Below the pieces are notes generated by a model. It was not told where the DNA came from, did no database searches, and saw only the letters and a program-made list of their open reading frames with translations. A program made the position numbers and the translations under genes. A stretch of 64,000 nt of DNA from Erpobdella octoculata. Its lineage: Eukaryota; Annelida; Clitellata; Hirudinida; Erpobdellidae. The stretch covers positions 36,909,830 to 36,973,829 of the forward strand of contig OZ022239.1 in NCBI GenBank assembly GCA_963978895.1, written 5' to 3'. Positions within the stretch are counted from its first letter, which is position 1, and the number at the start of each line of letters is the position of its first letter. Shown here piece after piece: positions 49,400-62,723 of the stretch.

Positions 49400-50697
49400 C
49401 TGGCTGACCCAGCAAACGTTGTTTTGCCTTATAAATTATTTTAGTTTTTTTATTAAAAGTTTAATTTACAAATTATGTCAATTTAAAAAAATCAATCTCG
49501 AAGAGCAATCGAGAGTACAATGTTTTTTGTCAGTCCATCTTTAGCCAACACAAACAAACTGGATAGTTTGCCCACGCGAGAACATGCCACGAATAATTGT
49601 CCGTGAGAAAAACACGGTGTGCCCAAATCTGAACCACAAACAGACATCGTTTGGCCTCGCGACTTATTGATTGTCATTGAGAATGCCAATCTAATTAGAA
49701 ATTGAATTTTTTTGAATTCAATATGAACTTCTGTGGAAATCATTGGAATCCGTGGCAGCAAAACATTTTTGCCCCGGAACTTGCCATTCAAAATGCTGGC
49801 TTTGACAATATTTTTCATCAATTTTTTAATTACTTATCGCGTGCCATTGCACAACCGCGGTGGATTCAGATTTCGAAGAAGAATAACGGAAGATCCAACT
49901 TTAAGTTGTAGATGATGCGGTGACATGCCTGGCAAATCCAATGAGTTCAAAAACTCTGTTGGATAATTTACGGCTTCGCTGGCATTGCAAGCTGTATCGA
50001 TAGATTTGTATGACACCAATTCGCCTGGCAACAACTGTTGTATCTTGAAATTCAAATCATTGACATCCACATTTTTTGCAGCCAAAATGACTCTTTCTGC
50101 CAGCCACTCATGATTCATGTATTGTGTGTGTTCATCGGGAAATATGCTGTCAATGAGAGACTTTTGCGAATTAATGATTGTGTAGAAATCGGTTGGCAAT
50201 TGTATGCAGCCAGTATTTGCATGGAAAGCAACTTTTCCATCACCGATATCTAACAATGTGTCGGCAGATGGATCTTGAAGCATTTGAACACGCATGTTAA
50301 CTTTTAGCTGCACTTTTTCAACGTAACCCCACAGTGCCGATGAATTCAAGCAAGCATTGATCTCATCAGCGTACGTTGGACGTGGAATGACGGTAAGTGT
50401 TTGTCTGAAATCCCCTGAAAGAAGTCACAGAGAACCGCCAAATAACTTATCATTGTTTTTTATATCTTACAGTGTCCTGTTCAATGCCTTGAGCAAATGT
50501 TTGTGTGCCATAGTGCATTCCTCCCAGATGATAATTTTGCATTGTTTCAGCACTGTGGCCATGGATGATTGCTTTTTTATGTTGCACATTGCATTTCGAT
50601 TTTTCTGAATATTCAGTGGCAGCTTAAATGCTGAATGGGCTGTTCGGCCACCATCCAATAAAGTTGCTGCAATGCCAGACGATGCAACGGCCAAAAC
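49400..50697 (-). mobile_element. Helitron remnant, C-terminal Pif1-like helicase
   Basis: Minus-strand frames in order: [20 protein letters not shown] with LKQCKIIIWEECTMAHK (Walker-B-like region, 50694-50467), then LPGMSPHHLQLKVGSSVILL (50349-49834), then LAFSMTINKSRGQTMSVCG and LFVACSRVGKLSSLFVL (49821-49492). These are motifs of the Helitron Rep-helicase C-terminus. Frames are broken. The 3' end GCTGGGTCAGCCAG at 49400 is a hairpin-type terminus in TA repeat (CCAG instead of the usual CTAG). The N-terminal Rep part is absent; the sequence is cut at the TA tract. Confidence 0.85.
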
Positions 50698-51656
<959 letters not shown>

Positions 51657-51669
51657 ATATATATATATA

Positions 51670-53150
51670 CTAGCAGTGCCCGTAGCGGCTTCGCTCGCAT
51701 GAAATTAGAGAGTTTGAACCGTGCATCCATTGTAGAGATCAATTTTTTAGGTCTTGGCTCGGCCCGTCGACAACTTAGCCCAGCCCGTTTTAAAAACCCA
51801 AACTCCTGGCCCGGCACAGCCCGTCTGAATTAAGCCCGGCCCATTCTTACAGGCCGAGAAGTTCTATATACTTGATGAAAAACTTCGGCCCGTCCCACCT
51901 TGACTTCAGGTTTGGCCCGGCCCAACTGAAGACCCTAAAATCACTAAAATAATTATATACTTGGTTAAAAACCACGGCCCGTCCCACTTTGATTTAAGGT
52001 TTGGCCTGGCCCGTCTGAAGACTCTAAAATAACGGCTTGGCCCGGCCGGTGATAAACTGGACTTAGCTACTTTTAACCGGCACAAAACTTCAAAATACTA
52101 ATTTTTACATTTGTAGCACTTACAGTTTGTGAGTAGCAGTTATTTTGAAATCAAATAACCCTTATTTCCACCCCACATTTGAGGTCCTGGAAACCAAATT
52201 TTCAAAAAATGCTAAAACACGTATTATTTTTGGAGTAGAAACTAAATACTAATTTTTACTTCTGTAGCATTAACAGTTTTTGAGTAGCAGCTACTTTAAA
52301 AACCAAATAACCCAAAAAATGATGAAACACGTATATCTTTTTTTTTTAGTAGATACTAAGTAGTAATTTTTACATCTGTGGCAATTACAGTTGTTGAGTA
52401 GCAGTTACTTTAAAAACCAAATAACCCTATTTTCCACCCCACAATTGAAGTCCTGGAAACCAAATTTTCAAAAAATTGTGAAACCCGTATATCATTATTT
52501 TTAGAGTAGAAACTAAATACTAATTTTTACTTTTGTAGCATTAACAGTTTTTGAGTAGAAGCTACTTTAAAAACCAAATAACCCAATTTTCCAACCCACA
52601 TTTGAGGTCCGGGAAACCAAATTTGTAAAAAATGGTGAAACACGTATATCTTTATTTTTAGAAAAGAAACTAAATAATAATTTTTACATCGATGGTATTT
52701 AATGTTTTTGAGTAGCAGTTACTATAAAAGACAATTGGCCCTATTTTCCACCCCACATTTGAAGTCCTGGAAACCAAATTTTCAAAAAATGCTAAAACAC
52801 ATATTTCATTAGTTTTGGAGTAGAAACTAAATATTAATTTTTACTCCTGTAGCATTAACAGTTTTTGAGTAGAAGCTACTTTAAAAACCAAATAACCTAA
52901 TTTTCCAACCCACATTTGAGGTCCGGGAAACCGAATTTTCAAAAAATGGTGAAACACGTATCTTTTTATTTTTCAAAAGGAATCTATATACCAAATTTCA
53001 AAATCTCCTCATTTTTGGTTTTCGAGATATACATTGTTTTAGAAAAAAGTTTGTTTTCCAGTTTTTTCCCCTCAGGAGCAAACTTTTCAAAAATCCTTTC
53101 TTAGCGGATGTTTACGCTATAAAAGTAATATAAGTTTCAAATTTCACGTT
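51670..53150 (-). mobile_element. Same Helitron family, opposite orientation
   Basis: The minus-strand 3' end is GAAGCCGCTACGGGCACTGCTAG at 51670, followed by T and TA repeat, a typical Helitron terminus. Next (51740-52080) comes a stretch of ggcccggcccg-type repeats, then about six units of the same ~160-bp repeat in reverse. The 5' end is lost at about 53150 after cgtgaaatttg. Confidence 0.8.
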
Positions 53151-53215
53151 CTTTTATACATTTAAAAATAATATCTCAACGAGTGGTCAATTGTGTTTAA
53201 TAGAGCCTGTTGAAT

Positions 53216-53265
53216 ATATATATATATATATATATAGATATATATATATATATATATATATATAT
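53216..53265. repeat. (TA)n microsatellite
   Basis: Short TA tract with one GA interruption. Confidence 0.9.
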
Positions 53266-53394
53266 CAATGATCAAAAATAGTATTTAATAACTACTGAAT
53301 ACTAATAGAAATATCTTCGATAATATAGTAGCTATACGACTAATTACGTAAGCGTGACAGAATCAGTAAGTGAGTGAGTGAGTGACGTGGGCTA

Positions 53395-53567
<173 letters not shown>

Positions 53568-53571
53568 CATG

Positions 53572-55208
53572 TCCTGACTGACTGATAATCAACGCCATGC
53601 TCAAACGCCTCATTCTAGAAACGTGAAATTTAGAACTTATATTACTTAATAAGCACTCACTAATAATAAAGGGTTTTTGAAAATTTAGCTCCTGAGAGGA
53701 CGAAACTGAAAAACAAACTTTTTTCTAAAACAACGCTTATTTCGAAAACCAAAAATGAGGGGTTTTTGAAATTTGGTATTTAGATTTTTCTTAAAAAATG
53801 AGAAAATAGGTGTTTCACCATTTTTTAAAACTTTGGTTTCCAGGACCTCAAATGTGGAGTGGAAAATAAAATTATTTGTTTTAAAATTAAGTGCTACTCA
53901 AAAATTGTAAATCATACAGATGTAAAAATTAGTTTTCAGTATCCACTCAATAAATAAAGATATACGTGTTTCACCATTTGTTTGAAAATTTGGTTTCCAA
54001 GACCTCAAGTGTGGGTTGAAAATAGGGTTATTTATTTTTTTTTAATAACTGCTACTCAAAATCCGTAAGTGCTACAGATGTGAAAATTAGTATTTAATAT
54101 TTTGTCAAAAAATAAAAATAAAGTTGTTTTACCATTTTTGAAAATTTGGCTTCCGTCCCAAATGTGAGATGGAAAATAGGATTATTTGTTTTTAGAGTAA
54201 TTGCTACTTAAAAACTGTATTTGCTACACATGTAAAAATTAGTATTTAGTATGTAGGTTACTACTCAAAAAATAAAGATATACGTATTTTATCAATTTTT
54301 AATAATTTGCTTTCTAGGACCTCAAATATGGGGTGAAAAAAGAATTTGATTAAAAACTCCAAAAACTAAAAGTTTTGCAATTTAGAACCGAGATTATTTT
54401 TACAAAATAAAATACATGTTTTATTAATTTTTGAAAATTAGGTTTGCAGGACTTCAAATGTGGGGGGAAACAGGGTTATATTTTTTGTAGAATAACTGCG
54501 ACTCTGAAACTAAAAATACTACAAATTTACAAATTAGTAACTAGATACTACTTAGAAGATAAAGTCACAAATGTTTTACCAGTTTTTTATGTTCTGGCTT
54601 CCAGGACTACAAATGTAAGGCGGAGAAAAGAATTATATTTGCTTGAAAACTCAATAACTAAAAATGAAAAAACATTAAAATTCAGTAGTAAGGTTTTTTT
54701 AAATATAAGATACGTGTTTCATTATTTTTGAAAAAATTAGTTTCCATGCGTTGAGGTTTTGTGCCCGTTAAAACTGGTTGAGTCCAGGCCTCGACTTTTT
54801 TGCGTATGAAACAGGGCAGTTCAAGCCTAAATAACAAGCCAGGTCTAAAATTTTCTGTCTATGAAATAAGCCGGACCGTGTCTAAAAAAATCCGTGTAGG
54901 GCACTATGGATTAGAGTGCTGCACGGCCAGTCCGTGATTTTAAGGTCTTCAGACCGGATGGTCCGAATCTGAGGTCAAAGTGGGAAGGGCCGAGATTATT
55001 CGTCAGGTATATAGAAAGTTTAGGCCTGTAAAAACGGGCCAGACCCAAATTAGATGGACCGTGTCGGGCCTGAATGTTTGGCTTATGAAGCGGGCCGGGA
55101 CAAGTTGTCGACGGACCAGACTGAGTCGGGCCGTAAAAATCGCCCCGTGCAGTACGCTACGGTAGATGCGTATTCTCTTTCAAGCGAGCAAAGCCGCGAC
55201 AGGAATGC
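53572..55208 (+). mobile_element. Same Helitron family, near full length
   Basis: 5' end TCCTGACTGACTGATAATC at 53572, then about seven units of the ~160-bp repeat to about 54750, then the ggccgg-rich region (54780-55150), and a 3' end near gcgagcaaagccgcgacagg before TA repeat. The terminal CTAG is not preserved (aatgcg|TATA). Non-coding throughout. Confidence 0.75.
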
Positions 55209-55371
<163 letters not shown>

Positions 55372-55674
55372 AACCAAATACTAATTGAAATTAGCGAGAG
55401 TCACAAAGGTTGAAGTATAATAAAAAGTCTGTTAAAATTGTTAAAATTGAATACTTTTTTGCTAATTGATTAAAATTGGTAAACTATTTTCTCTAATAAA
55501 AATCCTAAATACATTACACCCTATTCTCAGACCTACCAAATGTGCGCAAAAAAGTGCACAAAAATCGGTTCAGACGTTTCGATGATACGCATAATAACCC
55601 TACCAAATATTGCACGCACCGAATATAATACTATTAATAATAATAATAAACCAATTATTAGATTGAAATTACCG
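55372..55674. other. Unassigned AT-rich sequence
   Basis: No gene or clear repeat. The words aaaccaaatactaatt... and aaaccaattattagattgaaattacc at its two ends are similar, so it may be a small direct duplication. Confidence 0.35.
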
Positions 55675-56821
55675 AGAGCTAAACTGAGCTATTATCATTT
55701 CAAATGAATTATGTAATTATATTAACAGAATTACAAGTTATATTTAAATAATAATTATTAATTTATATTTTTTCTGTAGAAAAATGATGTGCCTAAGAGA
55801 ATATCAACCAAATAAACAAAGGTATAATTGTTTAAGATCGTAAGTGAAAACATCTAAAAAAATTAAGCAATGTCAACGTCTTCATCGCTTGTACTTGATT
55901 CAATCTCGTTTTTTTGATTCAGTATCAGAGTCAAAACAATCAACGTTATCGCATAGATCTAGATTTCCACCACATGTGCACATTTCTGTACACTTCAGTT
56001 TGTTCGCTTTGCAGCCACATGGTGGTGCACATCTACGTTGAACACATGAACATCTGTACAGATTGAGGATAGCATGAGGGGCACAAGGCTCTGTGCATCC
56101 CACAGGCTCATATTGATCACCGACTTGTTTCCATCCTAGAAGTGAAGGTGAGGGAAGTTGTGGATGTTGGCAAATGTCTTGATTCCATTGCATAGTTTGC
56201 AAGTTTGCCCTTAAATTTGATGGATGCAGCAAATTCTTTGTTGGTGTTAGACTTTCGGATTGATGTTGTTTTTTTTTTTTTTATAAATAACCACCATCTA
56301 ACATCTCCAATGTCTGTCATTTTACTCTTAGGCACATATACCTGACATACGAGTTTTTCGAGTTCATGCAGCACTGACTGTGATACACTTGCTAAAGTGC
56401 CAAGTTCTTATAAGGGTTAGAGAACAACATTGCTTGTTGAATTGAAAGCTTTCCACCAGGTCAGCTTACCTTTACCTGAAAAAGATCCAGTGACATCTGC
56501 TCCTGATAATGAGTGTAATCCTGGTAGTGCTGATGCCTTGAGAGGTCCCAATGCTTTGTAAATTGGTTCAAGACTGACGTAGTGTCAATTTAATCCAAGG
56601 CCGATGAATAGTACAGAATCCGATGGTAAAAATGGAAATCTTCGTATTGCAAGGACCATGACGTCAGTGTCTGGAAAGAAAATTTGTAAAGTTTTTGCTC
56701 CTTTTCCAGCAAGGTGCACAGCATGTAGAATTATTTTAGTGTCGGCTTATTCTTGAGTGTTTGCTAAACAGGAGACATCCATATGACTTGCACGAGCTTT
56801 GTTCTGCCAACTAGCCACAGT
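55675..56821 (-). mobile_element. Copy 2 of the CXC-protein element, broken by a LINE
   Basis: Shares its 3' flank and cysteine-rich coding part with 39361-40140 and extends further upstream. On the minus strand from 56821 the broken frames contain ADTKIILHAVHLAGKGAK, FFPDTDVMVLAIRRFPFLP, LEPIYKALGPLKASALPGLH and SGADVTGSFSGKGKLTWW, then (56374-55900) the VCQVYVPKSKMTDIGDVRWW and CXC-like parts. Stops and a slip at a T-run (56268-56282) show decay. The 5' part is cut by the poly(A) end of the LINE at 56822. Function unknown. Confidence 0.7.
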
Positions 56822-58111
56822 TTTTTTTTTGAACATTTATTGAGCACGAAACAAAACAATTAAATACAACAGTGAAGTTATAAATAAGGAAAAAAAATCA
56901 AGTGCTCAAAAGGTTCATCCAAAGGGAATTACTTCACGCTAACTGGACGACCTATAAACGAAAATTCAGATTTAAATACGAACCGAGACAGAGAAATAAA
57001 AGTTAACATAAGTGTATAAGAGTAAACATAAGTATATATAAGTTAACATATTTGTATCGAAGTTAACATAAGTATATAGATATTGAAATTATGAATCTAG
57101 CTGTAATATGTAAGATTTCAACGATTTTTTAAATAGTGAAATGCTTTTCAATGAGGATATTGTTATCGGAATACTTGAATACAACCGCGGACCAAAACAC
57201 TTTATGGATAATGTTTTAAGAGTTGTTCGAGCAAAATCAGACCGAAAGCAATGCAAAGAACGCACATCATGAGAATGTACATGAGACGATTTTGTGAAAA
57301 GGTTATCAAATGACGACGGTAACATATGGTTGTCATATTTGTACATGAAAATACTAACAAGAAAAGAATTAATTTGATATACATTCAGTAGGTTGTTCTC
57401 GATCATTTTCATTTTACAAGATGATGTAAAGGGCAAGTTAAATAATATTCGGATGATTCTTTTCTGAAAGATGTGAAGAGACTTTAGACGTGTAGGATAA
57501 TTTGAAGCCCAAACAATATTACAATAGGACAAGTAAGGGTAAACGAGAGCGTAATACATCATAGAAATATTTTTATCCACAAATCGACTCACGCGAGATA
57601 GAATTCCAAATTTTTTTGCAACTTTAGAGGTGACGTAACTAATATGGTCAATCAGTGAGAGGTGCTCATCAAGCAACATTCCAAGAAATTTACACGAGGA
57701 AACTCGCGCAATAGGTTTGTCGTCAATAAGAAGTTGATAATCAGAACAAATTAATTTATTTCTATGGTGGAATAGAATATAGTTGGTTTTACTTATATTT
57801 AAAGGAAGTTTATTCGCACAAAACCATTTATAAACTGAAAGTAGTTCATGATTAGTAACATCATATAAATCTTTTAGGTTTTCACCAGAAGCAAAAAGGT
57901 TGGTATCATCGGCGAACAAGACAAATTCGAGACGACGCGAAACAGTGCACAAATCATTAATGTAGACAAGAAATAAGAGAGGGCCTAGCACCGACCCCTG
58001 AGGCACGCCACAAGTTACCCGCCGCGTTGATGAAGTAACTTCGTTGTAGTGGACCTGTTGAGTTCTACCGCTCAAATAATCTCCAAACCACATTAATAGA
58101 ATCCCTCGGAC
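56822..58111 (-). mobile_element. Jockey/CR1-group LINE, 3' half
   Basis: Ends at 56822 in a poly(A) tail preceded by AATAAA (minus strand). The frame 58093-57089 encodes the second half of the reverse transcriptase: MWFGDYLSGRTQQVHYNEV, TCGVPQGSVLGPLLFLVYIN, catalytic FADDTNLFASGENL, YLSYCNIVWASNYPTRLK and the C-terminus to the stop. The first half lies at 62724-64000; the hAT at 58112 splits them. Joining across one target duplication keeps the frame (VRG then ILLMWFGDY). Confidence 0.9.
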
Positions 58112-58112
58112 C

Positions 58113-58820
58113 AGAGGCGTGGATTGGGGGGGGGCTGAGGGGGGCCACGCCCCCCCCCCAAGATTTTTCCACCAAATAAAACAAATATGTTTATTAGCTC
58201 ACTCACGATTGAGTATTTTGATTAGTTCATACCTTTTGAATTATATCTACTTAGTTATATCATATATCTCTGCTAATATTTTTCAATCTTTTAGTGCCTT
58301 CGGTCCATCTGATCAAGCTCGTATGAACTTTAGCCTCGTGTGTCTGCCCTAGCTTGACGGACAATTAACATATTCTTATCCTACCCCGTTGCTTGAACTT
58401 TCTTTCCAAGATTTCTTCCAATAAACTGTCAATTGTTTTGATTAGCTTACACACGATTAAATATATAAATTAGTTGATAAAAACAGTATCTATCACACTT
58501 GTTGAATAAAATCTAGTTATGTAAATCTCTGCTACTGCTAATATGTTTCACTTTTTTTAGTGCCTTCAGTCTATTCGATCGAACTCGTATGAACTTTAGC
58601 CTCGCGTATACGCCCTAGCTTGATGAACTATTTGCATATTCATATCTTTTCTAGTTGTTGAAGCTTTGACTACTAATGACTACATCGATCGATCTCTTGT
58701 GTATCGTTACTTCGTGAACTAGTATAGCTTGGTTAATCGCATTTTAAAACATTTTTAAGTCTTGTCTCCTATTTATTATAAAAAATCGACTTTTTTTCCA
58801 ACATCTACGAAATACTGGAC
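58113..58820. other. 5' non-coding part of the hAT
   Basis: Between the TIR and the transposase start. It contains two diverged copies of about 280 bp (tagtgccttcggtccatctgatc at about 58292 and tagtgccttcagtctattcg at about 58558), a short internal tandem duplication. Confidence 0.6.
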
Positions 58821-60639
58821 AATGGAAATCATAAGCAAAAAAAGACAGGTTAGCTTGGAGAATTTTACATTTGTCAAAAGAGCACGCACAGATATCGAAT
58901 CATCAGAAAAAGCTGAAGATAACGTAATATGTGGTAGCTCTCTTACAGTTAAAACCATCGAACAGGAAAATAATTCTGGTAACATTAGTAATTGTACTGT
59001 TGAACCATTATTTTCTAAAAGTTTAGATATTAGTAAATCCAAATACGATAAACCCACGCAGCCAATGTTAGAAGTTTATCCATTTGATACTAAAAAAAGA
59101 CGTTTTTCTGTTATGTATTTCCAAAAACACGACTGGATTGAATACAGCATTCAAAAAAATGCTGTTTTTTGTTTTGCCTGTAGACATTTTGCGGGTAGTG
59201 TTATACTCAAAGGTGAGACAGATGGATCGAGGGCCTTCATTGATACTGGATTTTCAAAGTGGAAAGATATGAAAGCGTTGTTTGAGAAACATAACGAAAG
59301 TACACGTCACAAAAATGCAATGTTATCCTGGACCGAGTGGAAATCAATTTCAAGCAACCTCCAACAATCCATTGCAACAAGTGTTTCAACCTTAAGATTA
59401 CAGGAAATAGAAGAAAATAGAAAACATGTTAAGGTATTACTTAGGACTACTAGATTTCTCGGTTGTCTGGGTATTTCAATTCGTGGCCACGATGAAACCG
59501 AAAGATCAACAAACCAAGGACCTTTTCGTGAGTTAATGCGTGAATTTGCGGAGATGGATGATGATGTTAGAGTCAAACTAGAACGTCGTTATGGACATTA
59601 CCAGTCAAATAATAGCCAAAATGAATTAATTAAAGTTTTTGGTGAAAGAATTGAAAAAACAATTGCTAAAGAAATTAAATCTTCGCGGTTTTTTGCAGTT
59701 CTTGTTGACGAAACAAAAGATATTTCTAAAAAAGAACAACTAGCAATACTTATTCGTTATTTTTATGGGGGACAAATTAGAGAGAGAGCAATTGGAACAT
59801 ACCACATGAAGACTTTAACGGCAGACGCACTTGCAAATTTTATTTATAACAAAATATGTGAATTAGATATTTACTGGAAGTATTGTGTTGCTCAATGCTA
59901 TGACGGTGCCAGCGTTATGAGTGGCTGGGCTAATGGGGTTCAAGCCAAGATTAAAGAACGAGTGCCACTTGCTATATATTCATTGCCACGCTCACAAATT
60001 GAATCTTATATTAATTTCAACAATTTCCGATATGACAAAACTTTCAGAATTCTTTAACACTACCCAAAGTCTTTATAATTTTATTTCAAACAGCAACACT
60101 AGACATGAAATGTTTGTGGCTGCTCAAAAACATCTGGTAAATGACAAAGTGTTAACGCTTGAGAGGACAGCACCATCACGCTGGTTATACTGGTACAGAT
60201 CAATTAATAAAATCAAACTTCGTTACCAGGCTTTACTTGCTGTTCTTGAAGGAGTTATTGAATCCGATAAAGCTGCATCATCAGAGGCAATTGGTTACAA
60301 AAAAAACACTAGAATCGCCATCTTTTATTTTTTATTTGCACATGATGGAAAGGGTCCTATCAAAAACTAATACTTTGTCAGAATTACTTCAAGAAGAAGG
60401 CCTGACACTTTTGCGAGCCCATCAATTAATTGCTGCCACCCAAAAAGATCTTGAAGCCGAAAGATCTGAAACTGCATGGGGTGTATTACTAAAACAGACA
60501 AGAGAATTTACCAAATTTGTTGAAATCGAAATTGATTTTGATACAAGTACAGAAGCAGCATCAGCTCTACTAAGACGATCAACAAAAATCTCGTCATTTT
60601 TGAAAGACTATTTAACAAACAGCACGATGGGAAAAAGAA

Positions 60640-60765
60640 ATATAACAAGTCAACCAGTTAGTTTCTCTAAACAAATGAAAAGATCTTATTACAGTATTTT
60701 ACAATATAACAAGTCAACCAGTTAGTTTCTCTAAACAAAGGAAAAGATCTTATTACAGTATTTTA
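60640..60765. repeat. 64-bp tandem duplication inside the hAT transposase gene
   Basis: Two copies of the stretch starting ataacaagtcaaccagttag and ending ttacagtatttta, differing at one base (aatgaaa/aaggaaa). It introduces a frame break. Confidence 0.85.
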
Positions 60766-61010
60766 GATAGATTTATGGCTGAATTTAATAGGCGATTTGC
60801 ACAAAATGGATCGCTTTTCAATGCTATTCAAGCTTTTGACCATCATAACTTTAAACAATTTTTAGATGTTGAAAAATGCGAAACTCTTGCCAATTTGTAC
60901 CAATTTCATTTTGATGAAGTAGTTTTCCGATCACAAATACAAGCTGCAAAATCTTTTCATGAAACCTGTCGTCAGTCTGAAGGAAAGCTTCTGGACCTTG
61001 CTGAGTTACA

Positions 61011-62242
61011 CAGTGTTGGGTAAAATCATTTTTGAAATGATTTGAAATCAAAATCAAAATCGTCAAGAAAAATATGATTTCAAATCAAAATCATTAATTA
61101 CAAAATGATTTCAAATCAAAATCACTTTTAAAAATGATTTCAAATCATCAAATCAAAATCTTTTTTTTTTATAAATTATTATTACACGGTATGGTTTAAT
61201 TTAACATAATTTTGTCTATAAAATTATGTTTTAACACAATTTGATCTAAAATCACTTAAACAATGAAATGTGACTAAAGTTTAATCATCTTCAAAAGCAA
61301 CAATTTCTCAAATATTGAATCAGTCAAACTATTTCTTCTGTGAGTTTCAATTAAACTGGCAGAACTGAACAGTCTTTCGACAGGAGCTGACGAAGGCAGT
61401 GTTGTATTATATCTTATGAACACTTTTTTAATTAATTCATATGAACTAAAAATGGCAAAAGTACTGTCAACATCCGATAAATAGTTCATCATTTTTATCT
61501 TAATGTTGTAGACATTGTTAGAGGTACCGATGGTCTGTGAAGACCACTGGTCATCATAGTAGCCGTAGTCATTATCAATTCGTTCCAAGCTTTGACTTTT
61601 GAGTCCATCAGCAGTAGCTGACACAGATATGACGCTCATCCTTTAAATATTAAAATCAACAAAATTCAACTGCATTTGAGTTTTCGGCATATTAAGATAG
61701 CAACGTATTTGATTTAATAATTGTTCGGTAGAAAAGTACGGTTTTACCGTATCTATTATTATTATAGTATAATTATAGCACGTTACCTTCAAATGACGAA
61801 GAAAATTTTGATCCTGAAATTGACTTAGCGCAATTAACTCATTTAGCTACCACTCTGTCACCTTTCCCGCTAGTTATTTAAAATAAATTACCATCAAGTA
61901 AGGAAGGCAAATTACACATTCTTACGCAATTCAAATCGCAATCTATACTATCTGCCATGTTGTTAAAAACTATTTGTATAAGTTACCGCTCAAAGCGATT
62001 GTTGGCTTGGCATAGAAATAGCGGCATAGACAAATATGTTATGATTTTGATTTTCGAATATTAAAATAAAATCGAAAATCGTCAAAAAATGATTTCAAAT
62101 CAAAATCATAATTAAACTTTGCAAAATGATTTCAAATAAAAATCATAATTAAACTTTGCAAAATGATTTCAAATCAAAAATCAATATTTTGATTTTAAAT
62201 CGTGATTTCAAATCATTTGATTTCAAATCCTACCCAACACTG
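61011..62242. mobile_element. hAT MITE nested in the hAT transposase gene
   Basis: Starts CAGTGTTGGGTA and ends TACCCAACACTG, with GAGTTACA duplicated at 61003-61010 and 62243-62250. Both ends are packed with aaatgatttcaaatcaaaat repeats. Removing it and one TSD rejoins LLDLAELH to HKLEQFPCAYSKV in frame. It holds an antisense hAT C-terminus (61274-61639). The CAGTGTTGG terminus is shared with the MITE at 13318. Confidence 0.95.
61274..61639 (-). pseudogene. hAT dimerisation-domain remnant inside the MITE
   Basis: A 121-residue frame ending with [20 protein letters not shown], then [19 protein letters not shown], the C-terminal dimerisation domain of hAT transposases. No catalytic core is present. 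The MITE is therefore a deletion derivative of an autonomous hAT different from the one it entered. Confidence 0.8.
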
Positions 62243-62723
62243 GAGTTACATCACAAACTAGAGCAATTTCCATGTGCTTATTCAAAAGTTTTAAAAATAT
62301 TAAAAATTGTGCTGACATTATCTGTTAGCACTGCATCAAATGAACGGTTTTTTCAGTTTTAAAACGTGTGAAGACTTATCTAAGATTAACATGTGGCGAC
62401 GAAAGACTCAATTTTTTATTACTGATGGCGGTGGAACATGACTTAGTAAAAACATTTGATCTTGATGATTTAGTGGACGATTTTGCAAAAATGAAAGAAC
62501 GTCGATACCCTTTGTTACATTAATAATTTAAACGTTTGTTTGTCTGCGTTCAATATCAAATAAAAGTTAACATTTTTGTATACTGTTTTTTAATTAGTAT
62601 GATGTTTTACATGAAAATACAACATACTAGTGTATATTGGCATGGTCATTTTAGTTCGAAGATTCTCTAGGTTAATTTAAAAAATCTTTGCCCCCCCAAG
62701 ATTTTGCTGAATCCACGCCTCTG

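Larger units (their letters stand above)
58822..62523 (+). pseudogene. hAT transposase (TTF-zinc-finger/ZMYM1-like), broken
   Basis: Starts MEIISKKRQVSLENF. A TTF-type zinc-finger region follows (RRFSVMYFQKHDWIEYS, AVFCFACRHF, TRHKNAMLSW). The RNase-H-like transposase core begins at FFAVLVDETKDISKKEQLAI and CYDGASVMSGWANGVQAKI. The frame then shifts near 59985 to HCHAHKLNLILIS, and to APSRWLYWYRSINKIK. It shifts again near 60300 to LLQEEGLTLLRAHQLI. A 64-bp tandem duplication at 60640-60765 interrupts it. After the MITE the dimerisation domain appears as LTLSVSTASNERFF, then, after another shift, LKRVKTYLRLTCGDERLNF, with stop at 62523. A cut-and-paste enzyme, now inactive here. Confidence 0.88.
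58112..62723 (+). mobile_element. hAT transposon (ZMYM1-like type) inserted in a LINE
   Basis: TIRs CAGAGGCGTGGATT and AATCCACGCCTCTG, perfect over 14 bp, with CCTCGGAC duplicated at 58104-58111 and 62724-62731. The subterminal parts are G/C-run rich (gggggggggctgag, cccccccc). It holds one transposase gene with several frame breaks and itself contains a MITE (61011-62242). Without the MITE the element would be about 3.4 kb. Confidence 0.93.
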
